A DNA stretch of 6,967 bases, from NCBI GenBank assembly GCA_020846575.1, contig JADLDQ010000110.1, forward strand, positions 1 to 6,967, given 5' to 3'. Positions 5,890-6,967 of this stretch are shown here, piece by piece; position 1 is the stretch's first letter, and every line of letters starts with the position of its first letter. This DNA is from Burkholderiales bacterium (lineage in GTDB: Bacteria > Pseudomonadota > Gammaproteobacteria > Burkholderiales > SG8-39). The notes under the pieces were generated by a model. It saw nothing but the letters and a program-made list of their open reading frames with translations, was not told the origin of the DNA and did no database searches. A program made the position numbers and the translations under genes.

Positions 5890-6012
5890 CAGGGCACGCG
5901 GCGCGCGAACCGTGCCGCGGCGACGTTGCCACGAATTTCAGCAAGAACGGGACTTGACCCGTGGCGGATTCCGCATTACAGAGATCATCCGCAACCCGAG
6001 CAGACCAAGGCA

Positions 6013-6078
6013 ATGCAGACCAGGGCAGGTCTCACTTGCGGGGTCGCGCTCGCGCTGGCCGCCGCCTGCGGCGCCCCC
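6013..6078 (+). pseudogene. Orphan signal-peptide start of an exported protein, truncated
   Basis: From ATG 6013 the frame encodes a typical bacterial signal sequence: a charged start (MQTR), then a hydrophobic Ala/Leu/Val core up to about AAACGAP (residue 22). After that the same frame loses protein-like character and overlaps, in the antisense direction, the start of the hydantoinase fragment. I read it as the 5' end of an exported-protein gene, possibly another Bug-type binding protein, cut at about 6070-6078. The parent family cannot be proved from 22 residues. Confidence 0.35.
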
Positions 6079-6305
6079 TTGCGCTCGATGAGGGCGTTGA
6101 TGACGAGCGTGGTGCCGTGGATCACTCGTTCCAGCCGCTCGACGCAGCCCGGCTGCTCGGCTTGCAGCGCGCGCAGCCCTGCCTGGATCGCCTGCGAGGC
6201 TGCGCGCGGCGTGGTCAGGCACTGGTCGGTGATCGAGCCGCCGTTCGCGTCGTCGAGCAGGACGACATCGGTGCCGGTGCCGCCGACGTCAACGCCGAGG
6301 CGCAC
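6072..6305 (-). pseudogene. hyuA: Hydantoinase/oxoprolinase A (HyuA) N-terminal fragment
   Basis: From GTG 6305 the frame reads VRLGVDVGGTGTDVVLLDD, then LTTPRAASQAIQAGLRAL and VERVIHGTTLVINALIERKGA in family terms (here LERVIHGTTLV). These are the ASKHA-type nucleotide-binding opening (DxGGTxxD, residues 6-13) and the HGTT block of ATP-dependent hydantoinase/5-oxoprolinase alpha subunits, about 78 residues of a protein normally near 700. Homology stops at KGA (base 6072); the frame then runs antisense through the signal-peptide sequence to a stop. The family's usual GGTFTD is GGTGTD here. It is divergent from the GntR remnant, the layout of a regulated catabolic operon. The start codon is uncertain, since no ribosome binding site is evident. 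Confidence 0.72.
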
Positions 6306-6377
6306 CGCAGCTTGACGCGCCGGGAAGCGAAGTAAAGTATGCGGTACTCTGTACACCACGCCTCGGAACCCCTCCAG
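6306..6377. promoter_or_regulatory. Divergent promoter region between the hyuA fragment and the GntR remnant
   Basis: This 72-bp gap contains TTGACG at 6312-6317 (5 of 6 of a -35 box), then TAAAGT at 6333-6338 at a short 15-bp spacing, both on the plus strand. It also contains a GTAC-tctGTAC short repeat near 6343-6355 that could be part of a regulator site. A start site near 6345 would support ATG 6378 rather than ATG 6339 as the GntR start. Tentative. Confidence 0.3.
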
Positions 6378-6602
6378 ATGATCGCCCGGCTGCAGGCGCT
6401 CGAGCGGTCCGAGCCGCTCGGCGAGTGCGTCTACGCCACGCTGCGCGATTACCTGCGCGCCGGCCGCGTCGCGCACGGCCAGCCGCTGCAGGAGGCCGCG
6501 CTCGCGCTCGTGGCCGGCGACGGCGAAGCGGCGGCCGCGGCGATGCGCGCCCACCTGGAGCAGGCGAAAAGAATTCTCGTCGACAAGATACGGAGAAGCT
6601 GA
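6378..6602 (+). pseudogene. GntR-family (FadR/FCD type) regulator with a large in-frame internal deletion
   Basis: The 74-residue frame joins two ends of a FadR-type GntR regulator. Residues about 12-43 (EPLGECVYATLRDYLRAG, then GQPLQEAALA) are the start of the winged-helix domain, up to just before the recognition helix (normally ...ERLGVSRTPVREAL). Residues about 45-74 (VAGDGEAAAAAMRAHLEQAK then RILVDKIRRS) are the last helix of the FCD ligand-binding domain. Such proteins are normally about 220-240 residues, so roughly 150 residues are missing while the frame is kept. The junction carries a tandem GCGCTC duplication at 6498-6509. Without recognition helix and ligand pocket it cannot work as a normal regulator. 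Its TGA overlaps the thiolase ATG by one base (TGATG), so its reading frame may still serve translational coupling. Confidence 0.75.
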
Positions 6603-6967
6603 TGGCCTACAAGGCGGAAATTCCCTACGGCTGCTACTGGAGCACACCGTTCGCGCGCTGGCAGGGCGCGTTCGCCAGCCTGCATTCGGTCGAGTTCGCC
6701 GCGCACGTGGCGAAGAAGGAGCTTGCGCGCCGCGGCATCACGCTCGCCGCCATCGACCACGGCGTGCTCGGCTTGAGCGTGCCGCAGAAGCATTCGTTCT
6801 TCGGCCTGCCCTGGTTCGCCGGACTCGCCGGCATGGGCAAGGTCGCGGGCCCCACGCTGATGCAGGCCTGCGCCACCGGCGTGCGCACGCTGCTCGCCGG
6901 CGTGCAGGAGATCGAGACCGGGCTTTCCGAGGTTTCGCTCACGGTCACGTGCGACCGCACCTCCAAC
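6602..6967 (+). CDS. Thiolase family protein (acetyl-CoA acetyltransferase-like), N-terminal part (runs off the window)
   Basis: 122 residues are visible and the frame is open to the window end. The segment MQACATGVRTLLAGVQEIETG (87-107) matches the thiolase active-site block (cf. Q-C-A-S-G), with C90 as the expected nucleophile for acyl transfer. The upstream part, VEFAAHVAKKELARRGITLAAIDHGVLGLS, matches the family's helix and strand before the dimer loop. Thiolases make or cleave beta-ketoacyl-CoA; which direction or substrate applies cannot be told from this half. The opening MAYKAEIPYGCYWSTPFARWQ differs from biosynthetic thiolases and resembles thiolase-like degradative paralogues. The start overlaps the GntR-remnant stop, suggesting that the original regulator gene and the thiolase were co-transcribed. 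The missing part should contain the catalytic His and second Cys. Confidence 0.85.
   Translation, partial: MAYKAEIPYGCYWSTPFARWQGAFASLHSVEFAAHVAKKELARRGITLAAIDHGVLGLSVPQKHSFFGLPWFAGLAGMGKVAGPTLMQACATGVRTLLAGVQEIETGLSEVSLTVTCDRTSN

Noticed and set aside
5938..5940. UGA before the Hpt remnant as a second selenocysteine codon
   Set aside because: The sequence upstream of this UGA has no Hpt character, so the stop looks like part of a truncated gene rather than a recoded codon.
6339..6377. ATG 6339 as the GntR start
   Set aside because: The 13 extra residues lie in the likely promoter region; ATG 6378 matches the usual start just before the PLGE-type helix.

Overview
The window is GC-rich DNA that looks betaproteobacterial, probably Burkholderiales-like. 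This rests on a dcw-cluster head (mraZ-rsmH) with the usual leader and operator arrangement, and on two Bug-type (TctC-like) periplasmic binding proteins, a family strongly expanded in Burkholderiales. The taxonomic placement is inference. No rRNA, tRNA, CRISPR array or transposase is visible.

Layout. 1-720, minus strand: start of the division/cell-wall cluster, with the 5' part of rsmH cut by the window edge, complete mraZ starting at GTG 643, and a sigma70-like promoter with MraZ-type repeats. 644-1035: gene-free, with an AT-rich stretch at about 760-875 that contains a perfect 9-bp inverted repeat. 1036-1680, minus strand: a carboxymuconolactone decarboxylase (CMD)/AhpD-like gene interrupted in frame by one UGA. 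1906-5459, plus strand: Bug-type binding protein, M24-fold peptidase-like protein, second Bug-type binding protein, all in one direction. 5665-6602: a run of broken genes: an Hpt-domain remnant, an orphan signal-peptide start, a truncated hydantoinase A start, and a GntR regulator with a large internal deletion. 6602 to the end: 5' part of a thiolase, overlapping the GntR remnant by one base.

The standout is the CMD gene. The UGA lies exactly where relatives carry the second cysteine of the redox CxxC motif, giving C-x-x-U, and the reading frame continues with good family similarity on both sides. Directly downstream the mRNA can form a perfect stem with a small apical loop that has G as its second base, at a distance typical of bacterial SECIS elements. 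I therefore annotate one 214-residue selenoprotein rather than two small ORFs or a pseudogene.

How the genes may work together: the two binding proteins around an M24-like enzyme suggest uptake and conversion of a small organic acid, amide or peptide-like compound. No TctA/TctB membrane components are in view, and the enzyme has lost most M24 metal ligands, so its chemistry is open. The fragment zone on the right looks like deletion scars or, less interestingly, assembly chimeras.
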